Shown here piece by piece: positions 15,579 to 24,422 of a stretch of DNA of 36,304 nucleotides. How positions within the stretch are numbered: position 1 is the stretch's first letter; every line of letters starts with the position of its first letter. This DNA is from Rhizobiales bacterium 65-9 (GTDB lineage: Bacteria; Pseudomonadota; Alphaproteobacteria; Rhizobiales; Beijerinckiaceae): contig MKVY01000032.1 of NCBI GenBank assembly GCA_001899525.1, forward strand, positions 102,137-138,440. Direction: 5' to 3'. The notes under the pieces are model-generated. The model worked only from the letters and a program-made list of their open reading frames with translations. It was not told the origin of the DNA and ran no database searches. The translations under genes were made by a program, and so were the position numbers.

Positions 15579-16580
15579 ATGAAGTTGATGCTGAAGGCTG
15601 TACTGATTGGCCTGCCATTGGTGTTGGCCTGGACTGCGCAGGCGCAGGTCAAGGTCAAGATCGCGACGCCGACCGTCAACGACATGGCTCAGGAGTGGTA
15701 CAAAGTCTTTGCTGCGGGCGTTGAGAAGCGTGCGCCGGGCAAGATCAAGGTCGAATTCTATCCCTCGAATCAACTTGGTTCTCTTCCGGCGACCGTCGAA
15801 GGAACGGCGTTGGGTACGATCGAGATGATCTCGGTGGCATCCGGCTTCCTGGTCGGTCTCGAGCCTCGCTTCCTCGTTCTCGACATGCCGGGCCTATTCG
15901 ACAATACTGAACATGGCCGCAAGGTGTTTTCAGACCCAGCGGCCCGCGCCGTGCTGTCGCAGTTCGGCAAGGGCAAGGATCTTGAGCCCATAGCCTATTT
16001 CGTCCACTCGCCGCTTTATCTTTTGTCCCACAAGCCGGTGCGCAAGGTCGCCGATCTTGCAGGCCAGAAATTGCGCATGCCGGGCGGCGCGCCGCTGCAT
16101 CTTGAGCCCTAACGCAAAGTTGGGGCGTCGCCGCTCTCGATGCCATTGGGCGAAGTATTGCCAGCGATGCAGAACAAAACCATTGACGGAGCGATCTCGG
16201 GCCTAACAGTCTATACAGGTTTCAAATATTACGACGTCGCCAAGGCGATGACGGCTTTGCCGGGATCGGTGATCATCGCACCGATCGTCGCCAACAGCGG
16301 CTTTCTCAAATCGCTCGGCCCGGATCTGGAAAAGGTCGTGCGCGAAGAGGCGATGAACGCGGAAAACGCCATCGTTCCATGGGGTGTGGCAGACGAGGCG
16401 GCCGCGCTCGAGGTCTGGCGTAAAAACGGCGGCGAGGTCTTCACGTTGCCGGCCGACGAGCAAAAGAAATATATCGACAATGTCGTGTCGATCCTGCCGA
16501 TCGTCTATGCCGCCAATCCGAATTTCAAGGCGGATTACGAGGTATTGTTGGCGGCGGCCCAACGCGCCCGAAGCAAATAA
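15579..16580 (+). pseudogene. dctP: TRAP transporter substrate-binding protein DctP, interrupted by one in-frame stop
   Basis: The ATG follows GGGAGGGG and encodes a signal peptide (MKLMLKAVLIGLPLVLAWTA, then QAQ) and a DctP-type periplasmic protein. A TAA at 16110-16112 ends it after 177 codons, but the same frame continues without any shift as RKVGASPLSMPLGEVLPAMQ and on to TAA at 16578. That is the rest of the domain, for a normal total near 333 residues. A single base change from TAC, TAT, TTA or similar explains the stop. Without readthrough the product lacks the second lobe and cannot bind ligand. The TRAP permease behind it is also broken, which supports real decay over a sequencing error. 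Confidence 0.85.
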
Positions 16581-16690
16581 CGGGTGTTTGGGCTGATGCT
16601 TAATGCCGCGCTTGCAGGCCAGCAGAAGCCAATAGAAAGGCCGCGCGTGGCTCATCCCGGCACGTATTCAGGCGAGGGCAGGAGAAACCT

Positions 16691-16981
16691 ATGATCAACA
16701 CAGCCGTTGGATCGTTGATGCGCGCGCTGGAGGTGACCCTCGGGGTTGCACTTATTGCCATCGTTCTTTTGAATTTCGCCAATGTCGTCGGGCGCTATGT
16801 GTTCAACCACAGCTTGCTCGGCGCTGAGGAGTTTCAGGCCTATACGATGATCTGGATTGCCGGCCTTGTCTGCCTCTTTCTTGATCGGATTGAGTTCGGT
16901 GCGCAGGAAATCGAGCAACAGGCGTTGCAGAGGCGAAAAAGCCTTACCTCTGCGGAAAACGAGGAATGTAGGCACTGGTAG
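16691..16981 (+). pseudogene. dctQ: TRAP small permease DctQ, truncated by a rearrangement
   Basis: AGGAGA precedes the ATG. The first 55-60 residues are a good DctQ start: one membrane helix (LEVTLGVALIAIVLLNFANV), then VGRYVFNHSLLGAEEFQAY and TMIWIAGL. After about base 16865 the frame reads the antisense of the lysR 3' end and stops at 16981, so about 100 residues and the other helices are missing. No DctM large permease follows. The fragment cannot form a transporter. Confidence 0.8.
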
Positions 16982-17825
16982 GCTGAGCTGTGGCGTTGCT
17001 ATGTGGCGGAGCTGGCCAGCAGCCAGTTCCGGTTTAACGGAAGTCTCCATCACAAACGCGACGCCGGCGTGATCGAGGACAGCGCGCTTCATCGCTTCCG
17101 GATGACCAAACTCGAGTTTGACGTTTTCGCGCACGATGCCATAGGTGCGCAACGAGTCTTCCTCCACCTCGCGGCGCACCTGATTGTGCGGTGAACTGAC
17201 GAATGGGACGGCCCTTAGTTCCTTTGCCTTGGCAGTATTGCCGAGCAGCGTAAAATCCTTCGCGGCAACGAGAATGAGCTGTTCGTCCCATAGTCGTTCG
17301 ACGACCAGGCCGTCGATATCATGGCGTGGGTCGAGAATGGTCACGCCGAAATCGCAGGTCCCGCTGCGGACAGCATCGGTCACCCACTGCGGATTTGAGA
17401 CGTTGAACGTAACGACGGAATTGGGATTGAGCTGGCTGAAGCGCGCCAGCGCGGGCGGCAGAGTGTAAGATGCGACAGTCATAGAGGCGGCAATCACCGC
17501 AGCGCCCGTTGGTTCGCTACTTGGCGCGCGCAGTTCGCGTTCGAATTCACGCGTGCGTGTCACGATCTCCGTTGCCCAGTGCAGGGCGCGTTCGCCAGCC
17601 GCGGTCAAAGCGATACGGCGTCCTTGTTTGGCGAACAGTTTGGTGCCGAGCTTGTCCTCAAGGAAGCGAAGATGCGCGGTTACGACTGGTTGCGCCACGC
17701 CGATTTTTTTCGGCAGCGCGCGTGACACTTTGCATCTGGCAAACGAGGCAGAATATCTCCAGCTTGTGGAGGGTTGCCTGGGACGCGAATACACGTTTCG
17801 CGATAGCCTCTTCCGCGTAGAGCAA
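16870..17825 (-). pseudogene. LysR-family regulator with an N-terminal frameshift and rearranged 3' end
   Basis: The helix-turn-helix N-terminus is read in one frame (from TTG at 17825: LHKLEIFCLVCQMQSVTRAA, then EK) and the rest in the next frame (IGVAQPVVTAHLRFLEDKLG onward). The switch falls in a run of seven A (plus-strand T run 17704-17710); six would restore one frame. The effector domain is otherwise complete to FLRTELN, where the sequence runs into the dctQ remnant and the frame continues antisense to it down to 16652. It lies divergent from the amidase/PuuE pair, the classic layout for a LysR regulator of those genes, which may therefore now lack control. Confidence 0.75.
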
Positions 17826-17849
17826 TTTTTCCAGTTAGACCATAGGCAT

Positions 17850-17880
17850 TTGCATATGAAGCGCTTAGACCCATATGCAA
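17850..17880. promoter_or_regulatory. 9-bp perfect inverted repeat upstream of lysR, probable operator
   Basis: TTGCATATG (17850-17858) and CATATGCAA (17872-17880) form a perfect inverted repeat with a 13-nt centre that itself contains AAGCGCTT. It is 25 bp upstream of the lysR start in the lysR/amidase divergent region and fits a LysR autoregulatory recognition site. Confidence 0.55.
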
Positions 17881-17973
17881 GAATCTCAAAATTGCTTCGC
17901 TCAAGCTTTCCTCGGGATTTAAATGTCTCTCGCGAATGTCTTTGCGGAGACGTTTTGTGTGAAAGTGTCCAAA

Positions 17974-17998
17974 GCTTGTCTTGAGAGTGCACACAAGC
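17974..17998. promoter_or_regulatory. Inverted repeat before the amidase gene
   Basis: GCTTGT (17974-17979) and ACAAGC (17993-17998) form a 6-bp inverted repeat with 13 nt between, the same centre size as the repeat at 17850. It is 75 bp upstream of the amidase ATG and may be the activation site or a second regulator's site. Confidence 0.35.
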
Positions 17999-18072
17999 CA
18001 GATCAGGTTTGATCGTGCGCGGCCGCCACGCAACCTATCCGAAGAAGAGACATAATTTTTCGGATGGTGTAG

Positions 18073-18720
18073 ATGGCGAGCCGTGCTGACGATGAAAAGT
18101 TTTTCAAGGAGCGGGGGTTTGGACAGTCGATTGGGTTCGGACACTGGCCGGCAATCCTGATTGTCGACCTCGTAAAAGCTTTCACAGATGCGAACCGTCC
18201 CCTTGGTGCCGCGCTCGATACGCAGATTGAATCAACGAACAAGCTTATTGCGACGGCGCGTCCGAAAGGCATTCCGCTGATCTTCTCGACGGTGGCCTAT
18301 GACGAGGTCAGTGTGAAAGATGCAGGCATATGGGCGCTGAAACAAAGCGGCGTCACGAGTCTTATCGCAGGCACGGACGGTCCAGATATCGATCCGCGTC
18401 TGGATCGGAAGAGTGGGGATGTCCTTCTCGCAAAAAAATATGCGTCGTGCTTTTTTGGAACAGATCTGACGTCCCGGTTGGTCAATCGTCGAGTCGACAC
18501 GTTGATTATCACCGGTTGCACGACAAGCGGTTGTGTGCGCGCCAGTGCTGTCGATGCCTGCCAAAGCGGCTTCCGGCCGATTGTCGTTCCTGAAGCGGTG
18601 GGGGATCGTTCAAAGCTCGCGCATGACCAGAGCTTATTCGATCTCAATCAGAAATACGCCGACGTCGTGCCGCTGGACGCCACACTGCAATACATCCGGT
18701 CGCTCGATCAAGCGTCGTGA
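18073..18720 (+). CDS. Isochorismatase-superfamily amidase, N-carbamoylsarcosine-amidase-like
   Basis: This cytoplasmic cysteine hydrolase has 215 residues. The catalytic triad is visible: D32 (LIVDLVKAFTD), K121 (LLAKKYASCFFGTDL) and C154 in TGCTTSGCVRASAVDA, with the usual cis-peptide neighbourhood. The ASCFFGTDL and TSGCVRAS wording is closest to N-carbamoylsarcosine amidase and maleamate amidase; RutB, which hydrolyses ureidoacrylate in the Rut pathway, is in the same superfamily. The expected reaction is hydrolysis of a carbamoyl or linear amide group to release ammonia. It is followed after 96 bp by the PuuE-like gene and is divergent from the broken lysR. Confidence 0.88.
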   Translation: MASRADDEKFFKERGFGQSIGFGHWPAILIVDLVKAFTDANRPLGAALDTQIESTNKLIATARPKGIPLIFSTVAYDEVSVKDAGIWALKQSGVTSLIAGTDGPDIDPRLDRKSGDVLLAKKYASCFFGTDLTSRLVNRRVDTLIITGCTTSGCVRASAVDACQSGFRPIVVPEAVGDRSKLAHDQSLFDLNQKYADVVPLDATLQYIRSLDQAS

Positions 18721-18816
18721 AGATCTCTGACGAACGGTTCTTCGATCCGCTTCTGATCCTTCTTCCTTCGAAGGGTCAGCGGTTTTATTCGTACCTATGC
18801 CAGGGAGGCCATATCA

Positions 18817-19698
18817 ATGACAATTGTTCCTCAAGAACACGGACGTTTCTCTTATTCAGCAATCGTTGATCGTAAACCACTGCATTGGCCAAATGGAGCC
18901 CGCGTTGCCGTCTGGGTCATCCCAAATATCGAGCACTTTCTATTTGATCGTCCGTCAACGTCACTTGCTGCTGTTACAACCAGCCTACGCCCGGATATCC
19001 TTAACTATTCGTGGCGCGACTTTGGTCCGCGCGTCGGCATTTGGCGTATGATCGATGTGATGGAGCGGCACGGCGTCAAGGGTACGGTCGCTCTCAATTC
19101 GGACGTCTGTCAGTTCTATCCGCGGATCATCGAAGCTGGCAAACAGCTCGGCTGGGAATGGATGGGCCACGGCAAGAACAATTCCGGCCTGATGACGCAG
19201 GAGAGCGAAGCGGAGGAAAGCGCTTTCATACGGGAGGTGGTCAAGACCATTCAGAGTGCAACAGGCAAGCAGCCTCGCGGATGGGTGAGCCCAGCGCTCA
19301 GCGAGACGACCCGCACACCCGATCTTCTGGCCGAGGCCGGCATCGAATATGTGGGCAACTGGGTGAACGACGAACAGCCCTACAAAATGAACGTCAAATC
19401 AGGCGTTATGTATTCGATTCCCTATTCTGCCGAGATCAACGATATCCCCGCCATTCTCGATCTAAAACGCAGTCCGGAAGAATTCGGTCGCATGATCGAG
19501 GATCAGTTCGACGTGCTCTACGAAGACAGCGCGACCACCGGACGCGTGATGTCGATCTGCCTCCATCCTTTCATCATCGGACATCCGTTCCGCAGCAAGT
19601 ATTTTGACAAGGCTCTGAAGCACATACGCTCACGACAGGATGTCTGGTTCGCGACCGGCTCCGAAATCATCGATCATTTCCGCAAGCAGGAGAAATAA
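18817..19698 (+). CDS. PuuE-type polysaccharide-deacetylase-fold amidohydrolase
   Basis: This 293-residue NodB-fold protein is of the PuuE (metal-independent allantoinase) kind rather than a true sugar deacetylase. Seen are WPNGARVAVWVIPNIEHF (24-41), the W-x-D-F-G-x-R-x-G-I-W-R-M segment (66-78), ALNSDVC (92-98) and GWEWMGHGKNNSG (112-124). In true deacetylases the last is H-x3-H; here the second histidine is lost, as in PuuE relatives. The family opens cyclic ureides such as allantoin. The ATG sits behind GGGAGG. With the amidase upstream it could perform ring opening followed by amide hydrolysis (inference). Confidence 0.85.
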   Translation: MTIVPQEHGRFSYSAIVDRKPLHWPNGARVAVWVIPNIEHFLFDRPSTSLAAVTTSLRPDILNYSWRDFGPRVGIWRMIDVMERHGVKGTVALNSDVCQFYPRIIEAGKQLGWEWMGHGKNNSGLMTQESEAEESAFIREVVKTIQSATGKQPRGWVSPALSETTRTPDLLAEAGIEYVGNWVNDEQPYKMNVKSGVMYSIPYSAEINDIPAILDLKRSPEEFGRMIEDQFDVLYEDSATTGRVMSICLHPFIIGHPFRSKYFDKALKHIRSRQDVWFATGSEIIDHFRKQEK

Positions 19699-19757
19699 GC
19701 ATGTCTTCGATCGTGCAGGGCAGAGACCAAGGAGTGGCCCGAGGATCAGAACCTTGC

Positions 19758-20714
19758 TCAGCCATGCCACGGAGTCTGCTTGCGCCGATCGGACGGCGAC
19801 ATGCTGTATCGTGCCCGGAACGCATGGGCGAAATGCGCCTGACTGCGAAATCCGGCGCGATAGGCAATCTCCGCTATACGCAACCTGCGATGCATCGGGT
19901 CAGCGAGCCGCGCGTATGCGAACTTCAGCCGTTCGGCGAGGATCACCTCGCCGACGGATGCGCCCGCATCGCTGAAGATACGATGAAGATAGCGCAGGGA
20001 TATTCCGACGGTATCCGCGATATGGGTGGGCGTCAGCAGGGGATCGTGCAGGTGTTGGCGAATGTGGCCGATGCAGCGACGAAGTGTTGCGCTGCGAACG
20101 GACGAGTTTTCGATGTGCAGTTCATTGCTGTCGGCTTCGATCGCGATAGCGATCAGGTCGATAAGTTGCCTGGCATAGGTGCCGGCAGCCGCATCAGGTA
20201 TGCGAAGCATCTCGTTGGAGAGCGATCCGACGAAGTCCGCCGCGACACGCCACATGCCGGTGTGATTGTTGCGCGGGATGAGGAAGTGCTTGTCGAGCTG
20301 CGGAACGGCGGCTGCGAGCAGCCGGCGGGGAACGGCCACGTTCTGTACTTCGGTACTCTGCTCGTGTTCCCAGAAGAAGGGAGCGTTCGGAGCATAGAGC
20401 AGGGAAGTGCCGGCGGCGAGGCAATGGGCGACCTTGCCTTGTCGCAGGTGCAGCTCGCCGCGCCGGACGTTCACCAGGACGACAATCTCCCGATTGTCCT
20501 CGTTGATATGCCGCGCCGACCGCTCGACGTATTCACTGCTGCAGGCAATTGTCGTGAGATCGAGGTCGCCGATGCGTGAATGCGCCGCCTCGCCGCGAAA
20601 GTCGAACTCATCGCGGAGCCTCGCTTCGGAAAGCCCGAATAGATTGCTGACGATGCCCTGCCAGCTTTCTCGTGGTTGGCGATTGTCAGCTCTTTGCAGC
20701 GTAACTGCGACCAT
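19758..20714 (-). CDS. AraC-family transcriptional regulator
   Basis: This 318-residue regulator has an N-terminal cupin-like sensor of the AraC_binding_2 kind (DLDLTTIACSSEYVERS, then LVNVRRGELHLRQG) and two C-terminal helix-turn-helices (about 220-315: LLTPTHIADTVGISLRYLHR and RLRIAEIAYRAGFRSQAHFA, then HAFRARY). It is divergent from the ribose-type ABC operon, 238 bp from the binding-protein start, and converges with the PuuE-like gene. It is therefore the likely activator of the importer and of the RutA-family gene at the end of that operon. Start is the ATG at 20714. Confidence 0.9.
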   Translation of the reverse strand: MVAVTLQRADNRQPRESWQGIVSNLFGLSEARLRDEFDFRGEAAHSRIGDLDLTTIACSSEYVERSARHINEDNREIVVLVNVRRGELHLRQGKVAHCLAAGTSLLYAPNAPFFWEHEQSTEVQNVAVPRRLLAAAVPQLDKHFLIPRNNHTGMWRVAADFVGSLSNEMLRIPDAAAGTYARQLIDLIAIAIEADSNELHIENSSVRSATLRRCIGHIRQHLHDPLLTPTHIADTVGISLRYLHRIFSDAGASVGEVILAERLKFAYARLADPMHRRLRIAEIAYRAGFRSQAHFAHAFRARYSMSPSDRRKQTPWHG

Positions 20715-20779
20715 CGATTCCCCTTCCGGTAGTGACGCGGGCTTCGCAGCCGACGCCTACCCACTTCCGGTGCCAAGTT

Positions 20780-20804
20780 TTCTTGTGTCTTACCTGGACA
20801 AGAA
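20780..20804. promoter_or_regulatory. Inverted repeat in the araC/ABC divergent region
   Basis: TTCTTGT (20780-20786) and ACAAGAA (20798-20804) are a perfect 7-bp inverted repeat with 11 nt between, 66 bp from the AraC start and 149 bp from the binding-protein start. It is a candidate AraC or global-regulator site. Confidence 0.45.
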
Positions 20805-20952
20805 GCCTAGCGATGGTGGGTCACGGGCGCAACTGGATGCCGAGATCCAACTATTCCGCAGACTTTCGGGGCCTGATCAAAAAATCGGCAGATCTGGTCA
20901 CAATCGTAAAGCTACAGGTCGTTTTCCTGTTCCAAGACATAGGAGATTGGTT

Positions 20953-21921
20953 ATGCCCGCATTCCGAGTACCGGCATTCCTCTTTGCATTGGCCATGACA
21001 GGCCTCCTGACTCCCGCCGTCGCTCAAGAAAAGCGCGTTGCGCACATTACAGTTGCACTTGGTAATCCCTTTGTCGGCACGGTCGCCAAAACCATTCAGG
21101 ACGAGGGAAAAAAGAACGGAATGGCTGTGAGCGTATTTGGCGGGCCATTCGACGCCGCCTTGCAATCGCAGCAGATCGACGATGCGATTGCGCAGAAGTA
21201 CGACGCGATCGCCCTGTTCCCGGCGAATCCGAACGCGCTACTGCCCGCGCTGACGCGTGCCAAGGCCGCTGGCATTCCCGTCGTTCTAATCAATTCGGGA
21301 ATTGCGAGCGGTCATGACGATCTGTACCTCTCTTATGTCGGCGAGGATCAGAAGGTTCTCGGTCAGATCGTTGGCAAAATGATATCTGACGCCGCCAAAG
21401 GCCGCGATGCCTACAAGGTAGCGATCATTTCGGGCACATTGTCGGAAAGTACACCTCAATCGCGCATAGCAGGCTTCAAGGACGCTATTGCCGCTAATCC
21501 AAAAATTGAAATCGTCGCAGTCGAAGATGCGCGGTGGGATACGGCACGTAGCGAGCAGATCGCGGGTCAGTTGTTCGCCCGTTTTGCCGCACGCGGAGGA
21601 CTCGACGCTGTGTTTGCAATGGCCGATTACATGGCGTTCGGCGTGATCAAGTCCGCTAAGGCGGCCCGCATCCCACTGGGAACGGGCAAGGGCCAGACCA
21701 TGGTGGTGGCGAGCAATTGCGCCAAAATGGGCATCGATGCGATTGCTGCGGGCGAGCAGTTCGGCACGGCCACGCAGATGCCCGCTCGGACTGGCCGTGA
21801 GACCGTAGCAACCCTAAAGCAGCACTTCGCCGGACAGCCGATTAAGAAGGAGAATATTCTCGAGATGGTAGCGATCACGAAGCAGAACGTCGAGACCTTC
21901 CGGACGGACTGTACCTTCTGA
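20953..21921 (+). CDS. Ribose-type ABC transporter substrate-binding protein
   Basis: This periplasmic protein has 322 residues. The signal peptide is clear (AFLFALAMTGLLTPAVA, cleavage before QEK). The mature part follows the RbsB/type I fold (ITVALGNPFVGTVAKTIQDE, AQKYDAIALFPANPNALLPA, then LTRAKAAGIPVVLINSG). Family members bind sugars, nucleosides, autoinducer-2 or polyols; no residue pattern fixes the ligand here. The ATG lies 7 nt behind AGGAGA; the open frame upstream to 20407 overlaps araC antisense and is not coding. It is first in an operon with an ATPase, two permeases and a RutA-family oxygenase. Confidence 0.9.
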   Translation: MPAFRVPAFLFALAMTGLLTPAVAQEKRVAHITVALGNPFVGTVAKTIQDEGKKNGMAVSVFGGPFDAALQSQQIDDAIAQKYDAIALFPANPNALLPALTRAKAAGIPVVLINSGIASGHDDLYLSYVGEDQKVLGQIVGKMISDAAKGRDAYKVAIISGTLSESTPQSRIAGFKDAIAANPKIEIVAVEDARWDTARSEQIAGQLFARFAARGGLDAVFAMADYMAFGVIKSAKAARIPLGTGKGQTMVVASNCAKMGIDAIAAGEQFGTATQMPARTGRETVATLKQHFAGQPIKKENILEMVAITKQNVETFRTDCTF

Positions 21922-21952
21922 ACTGGTAGATAAGGTTGAGGGAGTCTGCACC

Positions 21953-23455
21953 GTGATGCCTGTAATCGAAGCGCGAAACATTTCCAAAAATTTCGGCCGA
22001 TTTCAGGCGTTACGTAACGTCTCGTTTTCCGCGGCGCCGGGGGAAGTGCATGCCCTATGCGGCGAGAATGGAGCTGGCAAGAGTACGCTGGTCAAAATTC
22101 TGACCGGCGTACTGCAGCCCGATGATGGCCAGACGCTCATAGGAGGAGAGGTCCACGGAATAGCCGATACGCAACATGCGCAAGCCTTGAAGATCGGCTA
22201 TGTATCGCAGGAACTCAGCATAGCGCCTCATCTGTCGGTTCTCGATAACGTCTGGCTGGGTTGCCGCGGCGTGCCGCTTCTTCATCGGCGAAATGAATTG
22301 CGCGAGCGTGCCCGGCGAGCACTTAACCTCGTTGGCCTTGCGCATCTGTCCTTGGAACGGCGGGCGGGAACGCTGGCGCTGGGCGAACAGCAGCTTGTGG
22401 AAATCGCGCGCATGATGGTGCGCGACGTGGCAGTTCTCTTCCTGGATGAGCCGACGGCGACGTTATCGGATCGCGAGATCGAATGCGTCTTTTCCGCTAT
22501 CCGGGAGTTGCGGCGCAACGGCAAGACGATGATTTACATCAGCCATCGTCTAGGCGAGGTGATGGATCTGTGCGACAGGGTGACCATTTTGCGCAACGGT
22601 GAAAACGTTATTTCTACTGATGTTGCGGATATCTCCCGCGGGAAACTGGTCGAGCATATGTTGGGTCGCTCGCTCTCCGAGATGTATCCGCAGGCCGGCG
22701 GAATGTCTTCAGTCGGCGCGCTCGAGATTCGCGGATTGATGGTTCCCGGCAAGATACGTGGTCTCGATTTTGCTGTTCCTCGCGGCAAGATCCTCTGTCT
22801 GGCCGGCCAAATGGGTTCCGGCGCGACGGAGGCCGTACGAGCCCTTGCGGGGCTCGTACACGACGCAACGGGCTCGGTCGTCCTTGACGGCATGCCTTTG
22901 AAATTGGGATCGGTCCATACCTTACTCGAGCGCAACATGCGCTTCGTGTCGGAGGATCGTGCCGGCGAGGGGCTGTTTCTCAACCTTTCCGTCGAGGAGA
23001 ATTTTGCTGCCACGCAATTTGACGTTGTGCGGCGCTTTGGTTTGCTGTTGCCTGCGCCCGTTCGAGAGCTCGCAGAGCGGCTCGCCGACATCGTGACGGT
23101 CAATCCAGACCGCCTTCGCTCGCGTTGCGGGGATCTGAGTGGCGGTAATCAGCAGAAGATCGCAATTGGCCGCTGCATAACGCCTGGGTCCGGCATTCTC
23201 CTGATGAACGAGCCGACGCGCGGGGTCGATGTGGGAGCGCGTGCGGAAATTTATGCCCTCATGCGGCAGTTGTGCGATCAAGGCTATGCCGTAGTGATGA
23301 CGTCAACCGACCTCGAGGAAGTTGTCGGGCTCGCGGACATGGTTCTCACCATGTATCGGGGCGCACGTGTCTCGCTCTATGGCCGTGACGAGATTTCCGC
23401 CTCCCGCATTCTGCTCGACATCACGCATCCGCTCACCTACGAGAATGCAGCTTGA
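21953..23455 (+). CDS. Ribose-type ABC transporter double ATPase (RbsA-like)
   Basis: This 500-residue protein has two ATPase domains. The first is complete: Walker A GENGAGKST (37-45), signature LALGEQQLVEIA, Walker B VLFLDEPTATLSD and the switch ISHRLGEVMDL. The second is the usual degenerate copy: GQMGSGATE in place of Walker A, signature LSGGNQQKIAIGR and LLMNEPTRGVDVGA, where Asn replaces the Walker B aspartate. Family practice is that only the first site hydrolyses ATP well. The GTG at 21953 is 8 nt behind GAGGGAG; an ATG directly follows and could be the start. It overlaps the next permease start by 4 bp if TTG is used there. Confidence 0.92.
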   Translation: MMPVIEARNISKNFGRFQALRNVSFSAAPGEVHALCGENGAGKSTLVKILTGVLQPDDGQTLIGGEVHGIADTQHAQALKIGYVSQELSIAPHLSVLDNVWLGCRGVPLLHRRNELRERARRALNLVGLAHLSLERRAGTLALGEQQLVEIARMMVRDVAVLFLDEPTATLSDREIECVFSAIRELRRNGKTMIYISHRLGEVMDLCDRVTILRNGENVISTDVADISRGKLVEHMLGRSLSEMYPQAGGMSSVGALEIRGLMVPGKIRGLDFAVPRGKILCLAGQMGSGATEAVRALAGLVHDATGSVVLDGMPLKLGSVHTLLERNMRFVSEDRAGEGLFLNLSVEENFAATQFDVVRRFGLLLPAPVRELAERLADIVTVNPDRLRSRCGDLSGGNQQKIAIGRCITPGSGILLMNEPTRGVDVGARAEIYALMRQLCDQGYAVVMTSTDLEEVVGLADMVLTMYRGARVSLYGRDEISASRILLDITHPLTYENAA

Positions 23456-24417
23456 ACACGATGAGCCCGAAATATTTCTGGGTCGAACGGTTGATGGCAT
23501 TTCGACCTCGTTTGTGGATTTCGACGCATGGGGCGCTGCTGCCATTGGGGCTGGCGCTTCTGCTGCTGACGGCCATGTTTACGCCGGGCTTTCTCAGTGC
23601 GCCAAATCTCCTGTCGTTGGTCAATACGGCTTCGGTTATCGGCTGCGTTGCCGTGGCAATGATGTTGATCACGATCAGCGGCAATGTGCTGTCCTTCGCG
23701 CTTGGCGTCACCACGGGCTGCTCAGCGATGATGTTCGCATGGCTCACCGGGTACGAATCGGGCCTATTAGCAACGGTGGGTGCATTGGTCTTCTCCACAG
23801 TCGTGACCGGATTCCAGGGGCTGTTGATCGGCCTGTTCCGCGCCAATCCGATTATCGTCAGCATTGCGGCTCTGGGTCTGATGACGGGGGCCGCTGAGCT
23901 CATCAGCCAAGGCAGCATGATCTATGCGAGCGGATCGCAGCTACAAGGATTGAACGACACGTTCTGGTCGGTCCCGGCATCGGGGTGGGTGCTGCTGGCT
24001 CTGGTGCTTCTAGCGGATTTCATCCTGAGGTTTACCCGTTTCGGGCGGAACATCGTCATGCTGGGCAGCAACATGACCGCCGCGAAGGCGGCAGGCATAA
24101 GCTTATGGCGCACGACCGTAGGCGTCTACGCGCTCGCCGGGCTGTTTTCCGGCATAGCAGGCATCCTGCTAGCGGCGCGCTACAACGCCGGAAGTTTAGA
24201 ATACGGCATTGGCTACGACTATTCAGCGATCGCTGCCGTCCTCGTTGGCGGTACGTTCATCGGTGGCGGTGAGGGGACGGCCTTACGCACGTTGGCGGGG
24301 CTTGTCGTTATCACCGGAGCGGGCGCCATCCTGCTCCTGCACGGCGTATCGACGGAATATCAGTTCCTTTTTACTGGGCTCGTATTGCTTGTCGCGGTTC
24401 TCGTCCAGGGGCGGTAG
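23452..24417 (+). CDS. Ribose-type ABC permease, first of two
   Basis: This 321-residue inner-membrane protein of the RbsC/XylH family has about nine hydrophobic segments. NLLSLVNTASVIGCVAVAMM is the typical opening, followed by FTRFGRNIVMLGSNMTAAKA (cytoplasmic EAA-like loop), AAGISLWRTTVGVYALAGLF and ALRTLAGLVVITGAGAILLL. The TTG start overlaps the ATPase stop (TTGA); an ATG 9 bp later (23461) is equally possible. The two permeases here are distinct genes, so the channel is likely a heterodimer. Confidence 0.9.
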   Translation: MNTMSPKYFWVERLMAFRPRLWISTHGALLPLGLALLLLTAMFTPGFLSAPNLLSLVNTASVIGCVAVAMMLITISGNVLSFALGVTTGCSAMMFAWLTGYESGLLATVGALVFSTVVTGFQGLLIGLFRANPIIVSIAALGLMTGAAELISQGSMIYASGSQLQGLNDTFWSVPASGWVLLALVLLADFILRFTRFGRNIVMLGSNMTAAKAAGISLWRTTVGVYALAGLFSGIAGILLAARYNAGSLEYGIGYDYSAIAAVLVGGTFIGGGEGTALRTLAGLVVITGAGAILLLHGVSTEYQFLFTGLVLLVAVLVQGR

Positions 24418-24422
24418 CGATC

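Noticed and set aside
16140-16580. Separate gene starting at an ATG after the dctP stop
   Set aside because: It is the same frame as dctP and reads as its second lobe, has no signal peptide or ribosome-binding site, and would not function alone.
16652-16869. Continuation of the lysR frame past its natural end
   Set aside because: This part is antisense to the dctQ start and is a by-product of the rearrangement, not extra LysR sequence.
19001-19007. Extra partial match (TTAACTA) to the 28-bp motif
   Set aside because: Only the right end matches and it lies inside the PuuE-like coding sequence; chance.
22801-22830. Loss of Walker A in the second ATPase domain of the RbsA-like protein as a defect
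   Set aside because: A degenerate second site is normal for ribose-type double ATPases.
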